Positions 1 through 9,159 of a DNA stretch of 58,504 nucleotides are shown piece by piece (within the stretch, counting starts at the first letter, position 1; each line of letters opens with the position of its first letter). A program made the position numbers and the translations under genes. Source of the DNA: Aromatoleum toluolicum (GTDB lineage Bacteria > Pseudomonadota > Gammaproteobacteria > Burkholderiales > Rhodocyclaceae); assembly GCF_012911005.2 (NCBI RefSeq), contig NZ_WTVS01000035.1, positions 1-58,504 on the forward strand. The letters run 5' to 3'. The notes under the pieces are model-generated. The model saw nothing but the letters and a program-made list of their open reading frames with translations, was not told the DNA's origin and searched no databases.

Positions 1-124
1 CCGATTGGCACCGCAAGTTATCCACCGCCGCGCGCTCTGCCTGCGTATGAGGCGCCGCAGGCGCGCGCCCGTGGATAACTTGCTGCCCAGTACCCTTCAT
101 GGCGTCCATCAAACGGGGACAGGG
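1..124. repeat. Inverted repeat next to a REP-like motif
   Basis: A perfect 13-bp inverted repeat, GCAAGTTATCCAC at 13-25 and GTGGATAACTTGC at 71-83, brackets a GC-rich 45-bp spacer that can itself fold. Each arm contains TTATCCAC, eight of nine bases of a DnaA box. Just inside lies AAACGGGGACAGGGTCA (111-127), which resembles the GGGGACAG-type ends of REP elements mobilised by REP-associated tyrosine transposases. The helicase reading frame to the right stops exactly there. No gene is recognised in this stretch. Confidence 0.5.
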
Positions 125-1495
125 TCACAACTGCCCAAGTCGCTCACTCCAGGTCGCGAACGCGACCGACCGCGCTGTCGACAACAGTCCGGTACCATCG
201 ACGACATTTGGCTCAGTACCGATGAGCCAGGTGCCGACCGCCACGGCGTTCTTGATGACAGCGGAGATAAGAACCGTCTGCGCCGATGCCTGAAGCAGCC
301 CCTTGATTTCGGTCAGCAGAAGTTCATAGGTAATGCCCCGTGGTCCGGTGTCGAACTGGTGCCCTTCGTCGTAGACCACCATGCCGATGTGCGTAACCAA
401 GCTCGGTTCCTGTCTGAGCACATACAGCAGCTTCTCCGGCGTTAACACCATCAGGTGGCGCGTTGCGGGAGCGTCCTGGCCAAACAACTCGGCCAACTGG
501 TCGACGAAGTCCAGTTGCAGAGCATCAGAAAGCTCATTGACCTTGACGTCTTCGCCCTTGAACGCTTGGCGCAGCGAAGTGGCAATCTCGTGACACAAGG
601 CGCGGAACGGCGCGACGAGCACAGCGACGCGCGTCCGGTCAGCCAGGAATGCGCTTCGGAGAATGACTTCGACGGAGCGCGTCTTGCCTGCGCTCGTGGG
701 CATTTGGACCACACCGGACCGCCCGGAGAAGAGCCCCGCTTTTCCAAGCAATTTCTGGGATGGCCAGAGCTCCTTCGGGAATCCGGGGCGACGAATTGCT
801 TCAGCCCAAGCGCCGCTGTCCAGCCCACTGAACCCAGGCAACAGGCTCCAGGCAGAGCCCGCCAAGCGAAGCCTGACTATGGCCGACGCCACCTCCGCAA
901 GAACCACTTCCCGGGATGTGCCACTGGCATAAGTTAAGCGACGAAGCTCGCTCAGCATCTCGACGACCGCCTGAGTCGGGGCTCCGTCGTTGAAGTGGTT
1001 AGTCAAGCGGAAGGCAATCTCATGGAGCACCCCTGTTAGCCAATGCCCATCCAGGTTTGGCGGCTGGCGCCAGTCGGCTCGCAGCACCCAGATGGCCAAT
1101 CGCTCGATGGCGCTACCACCCTCGACCGAAAGGCGCCGTGCAAGCACCAAGCTGCTACCAGGACGCTGTCCTAGGAAGTAGCTGGCCGATGCAAGCAGCG
1201 TGACCTCCCGCGTCACCGTCGTATCGAACCGGGAACCCAGGTAGGCGTCGAAGAAGCTCGCTGCGAAGCCTATGTCATCCCGTAGGTCCTCGGCCAGTCC
1301 AGACTGAACGTCGGCCACATCATTCAGCGCTGCCGATGCATCCACCAGTGTCCCAATGGACAACGGGAACAATGCAGCGGGTTCGACCCCCTCTGGCACC
1401 GCGATGTGGGACTCTTCCGGCAGCCCCAGCTCGTACATCTTCCCTTTTGACCGAGTAATGCCGAAGTACCGACGGCTGGTGGACTCAGGCTTCAC
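125..1495 (-). pseudogene. HamB-like superfamily 2 helicase, C-terminally truncated
   Basis: The 456-aa frame has an alpha-helical N-terminal region of about 240 residues, then one RecA-like domain. Visible are a Walker A motif (PTSAGKT, K about 271), a DEGH box (376-379) and an SAV motif near 415. The frame stops right after this, so the second RecA domain with motifs IV-VI is missing. Helicases of this kind (HamB of Hachiman) are usually about twice as long. The GTG start at 1495 lies inside the end of the upstream nuclease gene (11-nt overlap), so the two are translationally coupled. The stop at 125-127 falls within a REP-like motif, suggesting truncation by an element or a rearrangement. 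Assignment to HamB rests on the helicase type and its HamA-like partner; other helicase/nuclease defence pairs (AbpAB-type) are possible. It is probably inactive as a helicase. Confidence 0.6.
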
Positions 1496-2363
1496 CCGCA
1501 GCTCGCTGATAGAGAGCGTGAGCCAGCGTCATCAGGCCTTTGCCCTTGACAGCGATGAGCTTCAGGCGCCCTTTGTTGTTGTGCTCGGCCGCAGAGGTGG
1601 CCTTGATGCCTTCGGTATCGAACGCAGCGTCGGAAAGAATAGCGGCCGCACCGGAGAGAAGCCGGTACGGACGGTCAGCGGCATTCTGAAAGCGCTGCAC
1701 CACCAACATTGAATCTTGCTGACCGGCAAGGTGCATGCGCCGTTTCATCGCAGCTAATGTCTCAGCGGCGCGCAGATAGTCTTTGCCTGAGTCGTTGACC
1801 GCGACCTGCAGTCGGCCGCTGTACTTTCCGCCGCTGAGTTGGGCTTTCACTTCGAAGGTCAGCATCTCGTCAGCGTGGCTGGGTTGCGCCGCGTTGGGGC
1901 ACTTGAAGCCGACGATGTCGACTCCCTTAACGGATTCATCGCGACTCCCTTTCTCGGCGTACTTGCCGCGTGGCACCCAGTAGCCAAGCACGAACTCCAC
2001 GAAGTCCGAGACCAGCAGCTCAGCAAAGTCTCCGGCACGAACGGCGGGTCCTGGCGCGACACTCTCGTCCGGGAAGACGAGTTCCAGCAGATACTCTGCG
2101 CGCGACTTACCTGTGCCCTCGCGCAGGATGTCGAGGTCAATGTCGGGACAGTAGGTTTCACGAAACCGGCGGGCCCACTCACTCAGGCATGGCGCATCGT
2201 CGGGGACATCGAGCTCCCAGACCTCGCACTTATCGCCGGCCGCCAACGTCAGGGACTCTGCCTGCTTCATGTGATGGAGGTAGGTAGGCCCCACCCCTAC
2301 CTTTGGCACAGCAGGTGCAGCAGCGACCTTTGCTGCAGGCTTGGGGTTCGGCGCGCCAGTCAT
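1485..2363 (-). CDS. HamA-like (DUF1837-type) PD-(D/E)XK nuclease
   Basis: A 292-aa protein with the core of a PD-(D/E)XK nuclease: E105 (GDFAE), D139 (GVDIVGF) and E161-V-K163 (FEVKAQ). This layout and the partner helicase downstream match HamA of Hachiman, where the effector nuclease is held by the helicase HamB and released on damaged or invading DNA. The first 25 residues are Ala/Pro-rich and probably disordered. The ATG at 2363 overlaps the methyltransferase stop in an ATGA arrangement, so it is translated as part of the long operon. A GTG upstream at 2384 is possible but lies inside the previous gene. Because its helicase is truncated, the nuclease may now be orphaned, or may have been recruited by the DISARM-like genes upstream. 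The fold is well supported; the family name is inferred. Confidence 0.65.
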   Translation of the reverse strand: MTGAPNPKPAAKVAAAPAVPKVGVGPTYLHHMKQAESLTLAAGDKCEVWELDVPDDAPCLSEWARRFRETYCPDIDLDILREGTGKSRAEYLLELVFPDESVAPGPAVRAGDFAELLVSDFVEFVLGYWVPRGKYAEKGSRDESVKGVDIVGFKCPNAAQPSHADEMLTFEVKAQLSGGKYSGRLQVAVNDSGKDYLRAAETLAAMKRRMHLAGQQDSMLVVQRFQNAADRPYRLLSGAAAILSDAAFDTEGIKATSAAEHNNKGRLKLIAVKGKGLMTLAHALYQRAAGEA

Positions 2364-5300
2364 CTGCATTCCATCTCGTCCCACGCCTCCAGCACCAACC
2401 TACGCGTTCGGTACTCGCCGAAATCACGCATCTCGTTGTTCTTGAGCACGCGGAAGGTCTCGCTGGGGTAGTCCTCACCCATCACGTCAGCGGGGTCGAG
2501 AATGTAGCGAAGTTCGTCACGGGTCAGACCGTAGAGGCGGGCATAGCAGGCGTCGAGTTCGGCACGCAGTTGGGCGCGGCGCTCCGGATTCCACGGAAAA
2601 CGTGGGCCGTCGTAGCCGAGGTCTGCGGCCCAGGGTTTGAGGTCGTCGGCGGTATAGGTGAGTTCGAGGACGCGGGGGACGATGAAGGCGAGGTTGAGGT
2701 CGGTGTAGCGGTCGGGGGGGAGAACCGGCAGCTGCTTGTAAATGAAGTAGTTCATGTGGGTCCCACCGGTCTTGTGACGCGCCACGAAATCGAACACCAG
2801 CGCACACAGATTCGCCAAGAGAGCAGCCGCCGGACGCCAGTCTTTACGGGCGTCGAAGAGCATCAGCGGCATCTGGTTGCCGATGCCGGCCAAGGGCACC
2901 ACCGACGCAATCACCGTCCGCTCATCGGTCGAGCGGCAGATGTCCCGCCACCCCATCAACCAGCCCCGCTCCCGGCCCTTGTCGCGCAGCCGGGCCTCGA
3001 CTTCGACGGCTTCGACCCAGTAGCGCGGGGTGACGCTGAAGGCCGGGTCCTGCTTCTGGGCGGCGGAGACGTCGCCACTGCCGTCCGCCGAATAGGTGGC
3101 CCAGCGGTGGTCGAACTGGTGAATCATCTTGGCTTCGTACAACGGCAGGCGGCTGGGGGCCGGGGTGTCGTGGAACAAGCCGCTGTCGTTGGCCATGTCC
3201 AGTTGTCGCATGAAGCGGATTTCCCAGGGATTGACCTCGGGCGGGCCTTCGGCGATGAGCACCGGCGCGGCCCGGTAGAGCTTCTTGGTCAGCACCGCAT
3301 CCCGCTCGCTGCGGAACACTGGGCAGGTCAGGGTGTTGGGGTTGATGAGGCGGAATTCTTCGGGCGTCAGGGTGAAGTGTTTTCTTTCGTCAGTGAGTTC
3401 ACCGACGCTCAGTGCGAAAAATAGAAAATCTGTTTGCTCTGCTTGCCCCAGAGTCATCAGACAAAACTTGAACCGCTGGTGTCCGATGTCAGCGAAGAGA
3501 CCGGGGCCAGTTCGAAAATCGTAGAGTGAATGCAAGCGGCCCTGTTGAGTCATGCCAGCAAAGAACGCTTTTGTACTATCGTCAGTGGCAATGCCTGTGG
3601 GTACGATAAACCCAGCCCTGCCCTCCTCGCCCATGAGTTGTGCGAAAGTCTCGGCAAACAGCGCATACGTATTCACGTCGCCCACGCCGGTGAGCGGATA
3701 ACGACCAGCATCGTGAGCAAACAGGCTGGCGGCCTCGGCATTGCGTCGCGCTGCTAGGAACTCCGCGTACAAGGCCTGCTCTGCCCCGTTGGGTGGCACC
3801 AGCCCCTGAGCGGCCTCCACCTCCGGGTACAGGGTGTGCAGCAACATGCCCTGGGCCAGCAGCCCGATACGCTGCCCCCGCTCGGCCTTGTGCTGGGCCT
3901 CGGCGACCAGCGGGCTGCGGGTGGCGAAGAATTCTTCCTCCTGCAACTTGATGCGCTCCCATGGCGGATTTCCGAGCAGCACATCGAAGCCGCCCTTGGC
4001 CTTCACCTGCGGAAACGCCTGCCACCAATGTAAGGCCTGCGCGGACAAAGCCGCATCGTGCGCCGAGTCCGCAATGCCCGGGCGCGGGCTACCGCCGTTC
4101 AACACCAGCCACAGGTCCTGGCTGGTCGGCACACGAGCCTCGGACTCCATAGTCTTGGGCAGCACGAAGGCGGCCACAAAAATATCCGCCGCCAGCCGGG
4201 CCTTCGAGGCTGCAATGTTCGCTTCCAGCGCAGCATGAGCAGCACGCTTGACGTCCAATGCCTCCAGGGTGTCGTCCGGCAGTGCCTCGAAAGAAGCAGC
4301 ATCTACCCCTTCTCCCAAGTCCAAGCTCAGCATCTGGCGGGATTTCTCCTTCGCCTTGACGATGGCCTTGAGCGCTTCGCGGTTGGCCTTCTTGATGCGC
4401 TTCACCACCTCAATGTCATCACCGGAAAGCGCATTGAAGGCCTTGTCCGGGATGCCGTCCTGCAAGACAGCCTCGTCCAGCACGCCGAGCAGCGCATCAC
4501 CGCAGCGCAGGTGGGCGTCGAGAAAGGTGAGTGGCCGGTCGGGGGTGTAGGCCTCCAGCCACAGGGCGGTGCGGGCAAGTTCCACCGCCATCGGGTTCTT
4601 ATCCACGCCGTAAATGCAGTGCACCACCACGTCGCGCAGCGCATGGCGGAAGTCGTCCTCGGTGGGGGTGCCTTCCGGGGCGCGGAGCAGGGCCACCTCG
4701 TCGGCGATGCGGCGGGCTGCGGCGAGCAGGAAGTGACCGGAGCCACAGGCCGGGTCGCACACGGTGAGCGCAAGTAGTGCCTTGACCGGTTCCTGCGGGT
4801 TGTCGGTCATGGTGCGGGCGATGACCGGCTCCAGGGCGCTCTTGATGAGTTCCTGCACCAAGCTGTCCGGGGTGTAGTAGGAGCCGGTGAGCTTGCGGGC
4901 ATTGCCCTTGGTACTGCCCTCCTCCTCGTCGCCAATGAAGCCGAATTTGCGCGCGCCACCGAAGACTGCAACCTGGGGCACAAGTTCCAACAGGCTCTCA
5001 TACACGCTGCCGAGCTCTTCGGAATCCATATCGCGGTAGTTCACCCGGGAGAGCGCCGCGCCATCGCGGAAGAAGCAGAGGCCAAAGAGCGCAGACAGCA
5101 GGGCCTGGTTTTCCAGGCGGGTGGCGTCGAGGTCCGGGCACTGAGCGGCATCGAACAGACCGCCAAGGGCCGGCAGGCCGAGGGCGGGCTGCCCCCGGCC
5201 AAGGCCGACGAAGGTGATGGTGAGCACCTGCCACAGGTCGGCGTGACGGTCGTAGCTGCGGCGGCGGGCGGCGAGCTGACGCAAGCGGGTGAGGCTGTAG

Positions 5301-6280
5301 CCGGCCAGATAGCGCTGGCGGGCTTCCGGCGTGGCGTCCGGTGCGAAGATGAGTTCGCGGTCTTCAATCGTGGCCAGGAAAATGAAGCGGTAGATGAGGC
5401 GCAGCAACTGCTCGAAGTAGGCCTGAGTGCTGAGTTCGCCCGCTTCGATGCGGCGGCGCAGTTCGGCGTTGTCCTTGTGGGCGAGAAAGCCGGTGCCGAG
5501 CGCGCGCAGCGCTTCAGTTACACCCACCCTCAGTCGGTCGCGGGCGCGGATGCCGTCTTCCTGAGCGGTGTTGCGCCAGCGCTCCAGCGCGCAGTCGGCC
5601 GGTTCGATGCCGACCTTACCGAAGCGGCTGGCGTGGGCGAGCAGCCAAAGCGCAGTGAAGTCCGGGTAGAGGCCCTCGTTGAAGATGGCTTCCAGGTCGG
5701 CCTCGATGTAGGCCGGTCGGGTAAGGCTGGGGTTGTCGCGCAGGATGCGCAGCTTGAGCCCGTTGCTGACCACTGCCCAGAGGCAGTTGCCGCTGGCGTT
5801 GAGGTATTCCTGTGCGAGCAGGAAGGGCGAGCGGCGACGCACGCCGTCGCCGTGTCGAGTGCTGGGCTTGTCCAGCCCCTGGTCGTGGGCGGCGAAGACC
5901 AGCGGTACCTTGCCCTCACACGCAGCGAAGCCAATCGGGAAGATGCGCTCGTCGAGGGTAAGCTGCCCCACCGCACGCGAGTCGGCAAAGCCCAACACCT
6001 GACGGCAGAAGGGTTCGAGGAAATCGCGCACCGTCACCGCATGGCTGTCGACGTCGGAACGCTCCCGCTTGGCGGAGAAGTCCTGCCAAAGGTTCTGGGC
6101 AATCTTCCAATAGCGGCCGATTTCGTCGCGTAGCTTCAGACCGCGGGGGATGTCGTAGTCGCTTTCCGACTGCTCGGCGGCACCGAGATGCGCGACCTTG
6201 TTGAGAAAGTCCGGCGCGAGCAGCGCCCCTTCGATGGACAAAGCGGCAAAGGCGAGTTCGCGGTTGTGACGGCGAGCCAT
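2360..6280 (-). CDS. drmMI: DISARM-type N6-adenine DNA methyltransferase (DrmMI-like)
   Basis: A 1306-aa class 1 DNA methyltransferase of the Eco57I type. The SAM-binding motif I is DPACGSG (509-515) and the catalytic motif IV is NPPW (771-774). About 480 residues of N-terminal domain precede them, and a target-recognition region of about 500 residues follows. It is expected to methylate adenine in a specific site and so mark host DNA as self. Size and neighbours (SNF2 helicase, PLD protein, DUF1998 helicase) match DrmMI of class 1 DISARM. The ATG at 6280 is chosen because AGGA lies 11 nt upstream; a TTG at 6310 would overlap the preceding stop. No separate restriction subunit is fused here, so cutting would have to come from the PLD, Vsr-like or HamA-like nucleases of the operon. 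Confidence 0.8.
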   Translation of the reverse strand: MARRHNRELAFAALSIEGALLAPDFLNKVAHLGAAEQSESDYDIPRGLKLRDEIGRYWKIAQNLWQDFSAKRERSDVDSHAVTVRDFLEPFCRQVLGFADSRAVGQLTLDERIFPIGFAACEGKVPLVFAAHDQGLDKPSTRHGDGVRRRSPFLLAQEYLNASGNCLWAVVSNGLKLRILRDNPSLTRPAYIEADLEAIFNEGLYPDFTALWLLAHASRFGKVGIEPADCALERWRNTAQEDGIRARDRLRVGVTEALRALGTGFLAHKDNAELRRRIEAGELSTQAYFEQLLRLIYRFIFLATIEDRELIFAPDATPEARQRYLAGYSLTRLRQLAARRRSYDRHADLWQVLTITFVGLGRGQPALGLPALGGLFDAAQCPDLDATRLENQALLSALFGLCFFRDGAALSRVNYRDMDSEELGSVYESLLELVPQVAVFGGARKFGFIGDEEEGSTKGNARKLTGSYYTPDSLVQELIKSALEPVIARTMTDNPQEPVKALLALTVCDPACGSGHFLLAAARRIADEVALLRAPEGTPTEDDFRHALRDVVVHCIYGVDKNPMAVELARTALWLEAYTPDRPLTFLDAHLRCGDALLGVLDEAVLQDGIPDKAFNALSGDDIEVVKRIKKANREALKAIVKAKEKSRQMLSLDLGEGVDAASFEALPDDTLEALDVKRAAHAALEANIAASKARLAADIFVAAFVLPKTMESEARVPTSQDLWLVLNGGSPRPGIADSAHDAALSAQALHWWQAFPQVKAKGGFDVLLGNPPWERIKLQEEEFFATRSPLVAEAQHKAERGQRIGLLAQGMLLHTLYPEVEAAQGLVPPNGAEQALYAEFLAARRNAEAASLFAHDAGRYPLTGVGDVNTYALFAETFAQLMGEEGRAGFIVPTGIATDDSTKAFFAGMTQQGRLHSLYDFRTGPGLFADIGHQRFKFCLMTLGQAEQTDFLFFALSVGELTDERKHFTLTPEEFRLINPNTLTCPVFRSERDAVLTKKLYRAAPVLIAEGPPEVNPWEIRFMRQLDMANDSGLFHDTPAPSRLPLYEAKMIHQFDHRWATYSADGSGDVSAAQKQDPAFSVTPRYWVEAVEVEARLRDKGRERGWLMGWRDICRSTDERTVIASVVPLAGIGNQMPLMLFDARKDWRPAAALLANLCALVFDFVARHKTGGTHMNYFIYKQLPVLPPDRYTDLNLAFIVPRVLELTYTADDLKPWAADLGYDGPRFPWNPERRAQLRAELDACYARLYGLTRDELRYILDPADVMGEDYPSETFRVLKNNEMRDFGEYRTRRLVLEAWDEMECR

Positions 6281-6306
6281 GTTGTTGTGATTCCTGTTCG
6301 CTAGCG

Positions 6307-9159
6307 TCAAGCCGGGATTAGAACGAAGACACCCATGATGTCCACCGGCAGGCTGGGCGTGACGCGATATTCACCACGAGCATCCGACGCCACCCGCACG
6401 CGGCGGTGGTCTTCCAGCAGTTGCTGGGCGCGAGCACGGGCGAGTGATTCCAGTGCGGGCTGAAGCTCGGGTAGCTGCATCAGCGCGCGCTGGATGTGCT
6501 GGTCGCGCAGCAGCGGCGGCATGTTGCGCGCTGGTTCGGCCGTCATCAGCACGCGAGCGGTGGCTTCTTCCAACGGCGTGGATTCGTTGCCAGCAGCCAA
6601 CCCAACCGTGAGGGTCTCCTCGCATAGCAGCAGGCGAGACTGACCCCGATAGCTGACAGTGAGCTGGTGGCGCAGGCGGACCAGCAGGACAGTGGTACGG
6701 GTCTCGACGGCGCCGGTGAAGATGGCTCCTGCCCGGGCCACAGCGTCGAGCGCCGTGTCGGCCTCGACCGACGCGTCGTCCAGCGCAGTTTCCAGCAGGA
6801 AATCCGCCAGTACCGATACGAGCGGGTGGGTGCGATGGATGAACTGCGTGCCCGGCGCAGGCGGCTGATGGAAGTCGATGCGCAGCGTGCCGGCCAGACC
6901 CTCGCCTTCCAGGCGCTCGCGCACAGCTGACGGCAGACTTGAGGCGTGGAGTTTCCAGTGATTCCCGCCGCCCTTGGTCGTTTCCTCCAGCGGGGCACCG
7001 AGCTGCTGGGCCGCACGTTTCACGAAGCGCTCGACGTCGGCTTCGCCACCGAGCACGGCCAGCGTCTTCTGCCACTCGGGCAGCACGTCTTCGGGCTTCA
7101 GGCGGCGCTGGGCGAACAGGGTGCGGTTCTTCGCAGCCTTTTCGCGGGCCGAGGTCCACGCGGTGTCAATGGACTGCTCTGGGTCGCCGAAATCGAGACC
7201 GAGCTGTGGCATGCGGGCGGTGGTCGCGCCCTTGCGCAGCAGCACCGCACCGACCAGGGCCTGGGTGAGCTTGCCTTCGTCGTCAGGCATGGGCACCAGC
7301 ACCCCGAGTTCCTTGCGGATGCTCTCGGCCTTGCGCAGGATGACCTGCAGCACGGCGCCGTCGACCGGGTTGTCCTGGCCATAGAGCATGGTGGTGCGCA
7401 CTTCTCGCGCCTTCTGGCCGAAGCGGTCGACACGACCTTCACGCTGCTCGTGGCGCGTGGGGTTCCACGACAAGTCGTAGTGCACCACCGCCGTGAAGAG
7501 GTTCTGGAGGTTGATGCCTTCGGACAGGCAGTCGGTCGCGACCAGGATGCGCTGTTCGGCCTCGCCCATGGCCTCCACTGCGACCTCCCGCTCAGCGGGC
7601 GCGAACTGGCCTGTAACCGGTGTGACCTGATGGTTGCGGAACGCAGTGCGCAGGTTCTCGGCGACGTAGTGGGCAGTGGCAATGTAGCGGCAGAACACCA
7701 CCGGCTGAAAACCAGCCTCAGTGAGTTCTTTCAGGTGGTCGATGAGCTTCCTGAGTTTGGGGTCCTTCGTCGGACCGGCCAGCCCCTCGGCACGGTCAAT
7801 CAACACGGAAAGTCGAGCACCGTCTTCGGTACGGGCTCCCGGTTCGATGTCCTGGGTGGAGAGGTCGTCTTCCACGCCATCGAGAACCCGCTCGCGGCCC
7901 TGCTCTTCCGCCTCTTCCAGGGTGAGCTCGACTTCGGCAGCATCCGTCTCGTCAGTCGGCGCGGTTCCTTGAAGGCGCGTTCGCAGGGCATTGACCGCTG
8001 CGGCTGGCGATGAGGAGATACAACGCAGCAGGGCGAGCGCGGCCCACCAGCTCATGCGTTGCTGCAAGAGCCCCTTGCCTTCGGCACGCTCGACCAGGTC
8101 GCGTGCATAGTCGAGCACCTCATCGAAGAGCCGGCCCCACTCACCGGTGAGCTTGTAGGTGATTTCGGCAGAGAGCCGTTCGGGGAAGACATTGCGGTCC
8201 TGCCATTCATCGATGTCAGGGCGGCGGCGCTGCACGAAATGATTGGCGAGTTGTTCGCGCAGTGGCTTGCGACTATCCGAAGGGACGTCTTTCAGCTCAC
8301 GGAATTCGGGGTGGAGCAAACCGAGCAGGTTGTAGAAGGCCTCCTCATCACCCGAGTGCGGGGTAGCGGTGAGCAGGACCATATGGCGCGAGGCATCCTC
8401 CGCCAACCCCTTGAGTAGGGTGTAGCGCTTCTGTTTGCCCTGGCCACTGAAGGTGCAGGTGTGAGCCTCATCGACGATGACGCACTCCGGGCAGGCGCGC
8501 TGAAATTCGTCACGGCGGCGGTCTGACTTGATGTAGTCCAGACTGACCACGGTAAAGGGATAGGCCTCGAACACGGACTGGTTGGCAGGCAAGCCGCGCT
8601 CCAACCGGTTAGCGGTGGTGTTACGCACCACTACCGCATTGATGTGGAAGCGCTCCTTCAACTCGCGTTGCCATTGCTCGCACAGGTGAGGCGGACACAG
8701 CACGGCCATGCGATTGATTTCGCCGCGGTCGAGAAGCTCACGGACGATGAGCGCCGCTTCGATGGTCTTGCCGATACCAACGTCATCTGCAATCAGCAGC
8801 CGGACAACCTCCTGTTTGAGCGCCATCAGCAAGGGAACGAGCTGGTATGCGCGCGGCTCGACGGCGATATTGCCGAAGCTGCGGAACGGACCAGCGCCGG
8901 TGCGCAATTTGAGCTGCAGTGCATCGCGCAGCAACTGGCCAGCGGCAAAGTTGGACGCCTGCTCGGCTGTGGGCCAAGGGAACGTTGCCGGACCTACCGG
9001 ACCCGGCTCGATAGGCAGGTAGATGAGCGTGGCGTCGTCGTCGGTCGCACCGAGCGGACGAAGGTGCAGCGTGTCGTCCGAGGACTGCGGCAGGACTATC
9101 CACTCGCGGCCACGGGCAGAGACGAGGGAGCCGGGTTGAAATTGAACCTCAAGAGACAT
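6307..9159 (-). CDS. drmD: SNF2-family helicase, DrmD-like
   Basis: A 950-aa SNF2/RapA-type DNA translocase. The N-terminal 90 residues form a small barrel-like region. Walker A is DDVGIGKT (K131) and Walker B is DEAH (230-233), followed by a TATPH motif and an insertion rich in acidic residues. The C-terminal RecA domain has the ATDCLSEGINLQ and QREGRVDRFGQ motifs, and about 300 further residues follow. In class 1 DISARM, DrmD is the SNF2 protein next to DrmMI, as here. The start at 9159 (MSLEVQF) is preferred to a TTG at 9189. It overlaps the end of the PLD gene by 11 nt, and the next gene follows after 26 nt, indicating one transcript. The motifs are complete, so the enzyme looks functional. 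Confidence 0.8.
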   Translation of the reverse strand: MSLEVQFQPGSLVSARGREWIVLPQSSDDTLHLRPLGATDDDATLIYLPIEPGPVGPATFPWPTAEQASNFAAGQLLRDALQLKLRTGAGPFRSFGNIAVEPRAYQLVPLLMALKQEVVRLLIADDVGIGKTIEAALIVRELLDRGEINRMAVLCPPHLCEQWQRELKERFHINAVVVRNTTANRLERGLPANQSVFEAYPFTVVSLDYIKSDRRRDEFQRACPECVIVDEAHTCTFSGQGKQKRYTLLKGLAEDASRHMVLLTATPHSGDEEAFYNLLGLLHPEFRELKDVPSDSRKPLREQLANHFVQRRRPDIDEWQDRNVFPERLSAEITYKLTGEWGRLFDEVLDYARDLVERAEGKGLLQQRMSWWAALALLRCISSSPAAAVNALRTRLQGTAPTDETDAAEVELTLEEAEEQGRERVLDGVEDDLSTQDIEPGARTEDGARLSVLIDRAEGLAGPTKDPKLRKLIDHLKELTEAGFQPVVFCRYIATAHYVAENLRTAFRNHQVTPVTGQFAPAEREVAVEAMGEAEQRILVATDCLSEGINLQNLFTAVVHYDLSWNPTRHEQREGRVDRFGQKAREVRTTMLYGQDNPVDGAVLQVILRKAESIRKELGVLVPMPDDEGKLTQALVGAVLLRKGATTARMPQLGLDFGDPEQSIDTAWTSAREKAAKNRTLFAQRRLKPEDVLPEWQKTLAVLGGEADVERFVKRAAQQLGAPLEETTKGGGNHWKLHASSLPSAVRERLEGEGLAGTLRIDFHQPPAPGTQFIHRTHPLVSVLADFLLETALDDASVEADTALDAVARAGAIFTGAVETRTTVLLVRLRHQLTVSYRGQSRLLLCEETLTVGLAAGNESTPLEEATARVLMTAEPARNMPPLLRDQHIQRALMQLPELQPALESLARARAQQLLEDHRRVRVASDARGEYRVTPSLPVDIMGVFVLIPA

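Noticed and set aside
13-83. DnaA-box-like pair as a replication origin
   Set aside because: There are only two imperfect boxes, no A/T-rich unwinding region, and no dnaA, dnaN or rep gene nearby.
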